Source: Salinibacterium sp. PAMC 21357 (GTDB lineage: Bacteria; Actinomycetota; Actinomycetes; Actinomycetales; Microbacteriaceae). From it: a DNA stretch of 64,000 bases. A program made the translations under genes and the position numbers. The notes under the pieces were generated by a model. The model had not been told where the DNA came from, did not search any database, and saw only the letters and a list, made by a program, of their open reading frames with translations. The stretch is from positions 682,001 through 746,000 of the forward strand of contig NZ_AHWA01000004.1 of the NCBI RefSeq assembly GCF_000247645.1, in the 5' to 3' direction. This document shows, piece by piece, positions 61,744 through 64,000 of the stretch (positions are counted from its first letter, which is position 1; each line of letters opens with the position of its first letter).

Positions 61744-64000
61744 TTAGAAGACGAACACCAATCTCGGCCAGCTTGAGCTCGACTCGACTTGGTCGTTACC
61801 CGAATACTGCACCGTGATGAAGTGGATGCCGCGGCTCAGTTTCGGCAGCTGCACCGATGCCTTGCCCTTGTTATCCACTGCGGATGTCGCCACAGCGGTG
61901 CGACCGTCGAACACAGTCACGTCACCCGCCGTAGTGCCATCCTTGCCAACGGTGACTTTCGAGTCGACCGTGATCGATCGGTTGCCCCACACGAACCAGG
62001 AGGAGAGGCTCGAGCGAACACTCGAGGAGATCTTCTCTACGGTTTGTGCGTCAGACTCAGCCACGCCATCGGAGTAGCCATCCTTGCTGGCCGTGACTTG
62101 CACGCTCAGCTCGGTGCCGATGTCCTCGGTCGTGATGCGGTAGCGGCTGTCAGTCGCATCAGCGATCGGCTCACCATCGCGCAGCCACTGGTAGCTGTAG
62201 TCAGGTGACTTCACGCTCCAGTTGCCATGCGTTGCCTTGACCGTCTTGCCAACCTGCACGTTGCCTCGGATGCCCGGAGCCTTCGTGTTCTCGATGGCCT
62301 CAGCCGTGGTGACGACCTCAATCGGTACGACAATCGCGGTGTCCGTTCCCGGAACCGTGACGGTCAACGCGAGCGTGCCCGCAGCCGTACCGGCCGGAAT
62401 CGTGACGGTCACTGATGCGCGACCCTGCTCATCCGTGGTGTCGACAATGGTGCGGTCGATCGTTGCTGAACCGAGCACCGTTCCGTCAGCCGAAACCTCG
62501 ACCGTGGTGGCGTCTGAGCCGCCACGGCTGAAGGTAAGCGACGACAGGTCGAGCGTGACGTCATCTCCGGGGTTGTAGCCGTCTGCATCCGGAGCCGAAA
62601 CAACAGCACCAATGGCGCGCTGCTCGAGCGGCGGGTCAGCGACCGTGTTCGCTTCGAACCACTCGACCATTGACTGCAGGTCGACGCGGCCGCTGTCGGC
62701 GCGGTTGGTTCCCTCAGCAAGAGTGGCGAAGTTGTCGCCACCGGCTGCGAGGAAGGAGTTAGCGACCACCTTGTAGGTGGCTGCGACATCCACGGCAACA
62801 CCGTTGAGGTACATCGCGGTCACTCGCTCGCCCTGGGCTGCGGTGGGGTCGTAGGAGTACGTCAACCCTTCCGAAATGCCGAGCTTGAGGAACGGACGCT
62901 GTGCACCAGCCGGCTGCCACTGCTCTTCGAGCACCGACTTGATTTGCGCACCCGTCAACGACATCGTCGTGAGCGTGTTGCCGAAGGGCTGCACGTTCGC
63001 AGCCTCGCGGTACGTGACGTTTCCGTCAGGGTCGCTCGCACTCGACGACTCGTAGACGAGGTCCGTGCGCAAACCGCCGGGGTTCATGAAGGCGATCTCT
63101 GCACCCGAATCTGATGCTGCCCAGAGCTGAACATCAGCAACAAAGTTGCCGAGGGTCGACTCTCCACCGCGGTTCTCAGGGAATGGAGTTCCGTCGACCG
63201 GAGTCTGCACTGCACGGAACATGCTGTCGGAGATCTCTCCGACCTTGGCGTTACCAAGCTCGGCTGCCGCCGCAGTAGCGGCATCAACGATGGCCTGCAC
63301 CGCGAGATCTGGCTCGAAGCCGACAATCGGTAGAACCTCGGCGCTGAAGGAGATAATCTCCTGCGTTGCCGGGTCGACCGTGAGGTCGAAGTGACCGTAG
63401 TTGGCGCCGTATTGTCCAGCTGAAACGACCAAACGAGGGCGGTCCATACCGGGCACCGTGACTTCGTGGTCGTAGGCGAGGTGAGTGTGACCCGAGACAA
63501 TCGCTTCAACCTTCGGGCTCAGGCCCGTGACGATCTGGCCAAAGGCCGAGTCGTCGGTCGATGCCGAAATATCGACGGATGCCGCACCTTCGTGAACGAG
63601 CAGAACGAGAACATCTGCTTCGCCGTTGGCGTCATTACCGTCGGTGAGGTAGTCCGCAACGCGGTCAACCTCGGTCACGATGCTGCGAATTTCCAGCGAG
63701 GCGATGCCAGCGGGGCTGACCAACTCGTTGAGGTCTTCGGTAACAGCACCGATGAAGCCGACGGTCACGCCATCGAACTCCTGCAGGAAGTACTCGTCGT
63801 AGGCTGGAGCGTTGGTGTCCCGGTCGTAGAGGTTCGCTGCAAGGTACGGCCAGTCGGCGGCATCCAGGATGCGGTCGTCAACATCGGCACGACCCTGATC
63901 GAATTCGTGGTTACCGATGAGCTCGTGTCGAGCCCGATTTCGTTGAGCACGTCGATCGTGGGCTGGTCGTTCTGGATGAACGAGGTGAAGGTAGTTGCAC
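61744..64000 (-). CDS. UshA-like bifunctional metallophosphatase / 5'-nucleotidase with C-terminal Ig-like domains (partial, apparent frameshift)
   Basis: Translation to 63768 gives a nucleotidase: metallophosphatase segment 'VEAIVSGHTHLAYDHEV', 5'-nucleotidase C-terminal domain with 'NRGGESTLGNFVADVQLWAA' in parts (RGGESTLGNFVADVQ), then repeated Ig-like/beta domains from about residue 390 of that stretch. Further upstream, shifting one base near 63920 restores GNHEFDQGRADVDD, the conserved metallophosphatase motif that the literal frame breaks. The gene's start lies beyond 64000. It is probably exported and hydrolyses nucleotides or UDP-sugars outside the cell. Confidence 0.87.
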   Translation of the reverse strand, partial: CNYLHLVHPERPAHDRRAQRNRARHELIGNHEFDQGRADVDDRILDAADWPYLAANLYDRDTNAPAYDEYFLQEFDGVTVGFIGAVTEDLNELVSPAGIASLEIRSIVTEVDRVADYLTDGNDANGEADVLVLLVHEGAASVDISASTDDSAFGQIVTGLSPKVEAIVSGHTHLAYDHEVTVPGMDRPRLVVSAGQYGANYGHFDLTVDPATQEIISFSAEVLPIVGFEPDLAVQAIVDAATAAAAELGNAKVGEISDSMFRAVQTPVDGTPFPENRGGESTLGNFVADVQLWAASDSGAEIAFMNPGGLRTDLVYESSSASDPDGNVTYREAANVQPFGNTLTTMSLTGAQIKSVLEEQWQPAGAQRPFLKLGISEGLTYSYDPTAAQGERVTAMYLNGVAVDVAATYKVVANSFLAAGGDNFATLAEGTNRADSGRVDLQSMVEWFEANTVADPPLEQRAIGAVVSAPDADGYNPGDDVTLDLSSLTFSRGGSDATTVEVSADGTVLGSATIDRTIVDTTDEQGRASVTVTIPAGTAAGTLALTVTVPGTDTAIVVPIEVVTTAEAIENTKAPGIRGNVQVGKTVKATHGNWSVKSPDYSYQWLRDGEPIADATDSRYRITTEDIGTELSVQVTASKDGYSDGVAESDAQTVEKISSSVRSSLSSWFVWGNRSITVDSKVTVGKDGTTAGDVTVFDGRTAVATSAVDNKGKASVQLPKLSRGIHFITVQYSGNDQVESSSSWPRLVFVF

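Noticed and set aside
1-64000. CRISPR arrays, transposases, prophage genes
   Set aside because: No regularly spaced repeats, no transposase or integrase motifs, and no phage structural genes were found.

Overview
The window is high-GC bacterial chromosome with actinobacterial gene content: frequent GTG starts, a folE-folP-folB-folK cluster next to ftsH, a DUF3180 protein, twin ClpN repeats of a ClpC type, and DtxR-type iron boxes. The style (many GGATGC/GCATCC motifs, glycoside ABC systems, paired bacterial PH-domain proteins) fits the family Microbacteriaceae. That placement is an inference from gene content, not from a marker comparison.

Layout. 1-0.5 kb: start of clpC. 0.6-2.8 kb: two paralogous lipoproteins of unknown role. 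2.9-3.9 kb: a DUF2975 membrane protein with its small HTH partner. 3.9-12.2 kb: a peptide-uptake locus (LysR regulator, lipoprotein binding protein, two permeases, a double ATPase, a GNAT/C39-peptidase-like protein, pirin). 12.3-21.0 kb: a galactoside locus (GH42 beta-galactosidase, two permeases, binding protein, GH36 alpha-galactosidase) with a divergent LacI regulator and three operator-like palindromes between. 21.0-35.9 kb: a conserved housekeeping block: lysS, tiny membrane proteins, panC, a DUF2520 protein, two PH-domain proteins, DUF3180, folK, folB, folP, folE, ftsH, a beta-lactamase-fold protein, hpt, tilS and the opposing ppa. 36.0-38.9 kb: two tandem M23 peptidases. 39.1-39.4 kb: tRNA-Glu, tRNA-Asp, tRNA-Phe. 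39.8-46.3 kb: a zinc metallopeptidase, a 44-aa membrane peptide, a TspO-like protein, an MFS exporter, an acyl-CoA oxidase and thioredoxin. 46.4-51.4 kb: a siderophore-iron uptake system under two DtxR-type boxes. 51.5-57.9 kb: an XRE/2TM protein, recQ, and an alpha-glucoside-type ABC importer with a LacI-type box. 58.1-64 kb: a DUF981 protein, cysE, cysK, an MpaB-family protein and a UshA-like nucleotidase running off the end.

How genes work together. The two sugar importers bring in galactosides and probably alpha-glucosides. Neither has its own ATPase, so both probably share an MsiK-like ATPase encoded elsewhere. GH42 and GH36 then remove beta- and alpha-galactosyl residues in the cytoplasm. 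The peptide importer delivers substrates that the adjacent C39-like protein may process. ftsH through panC is a chain of tightly spaced, mostly stop/start-overlapping genes making folate and pantothenate. cysE and cysK make cysteine.

Cautions and oddities. Three genes (the galactoside MalG-type permease, the first M23 peptidase and the UshA-like nucleotidase) each carry an apparent one-base loss that changes the frame. A fourth such loss may explain why the LysR gene reads straight into the binding-protein gene without a stop. This pattern suggests uncorrected sequencing deletions, but each could be real. A GNAT acetyltransferase gene next to lysS has lost its middle. Two genes contain in-frame hexanucleotide repeats. 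No CRISPR array, prophage or insertion sequence was seen.
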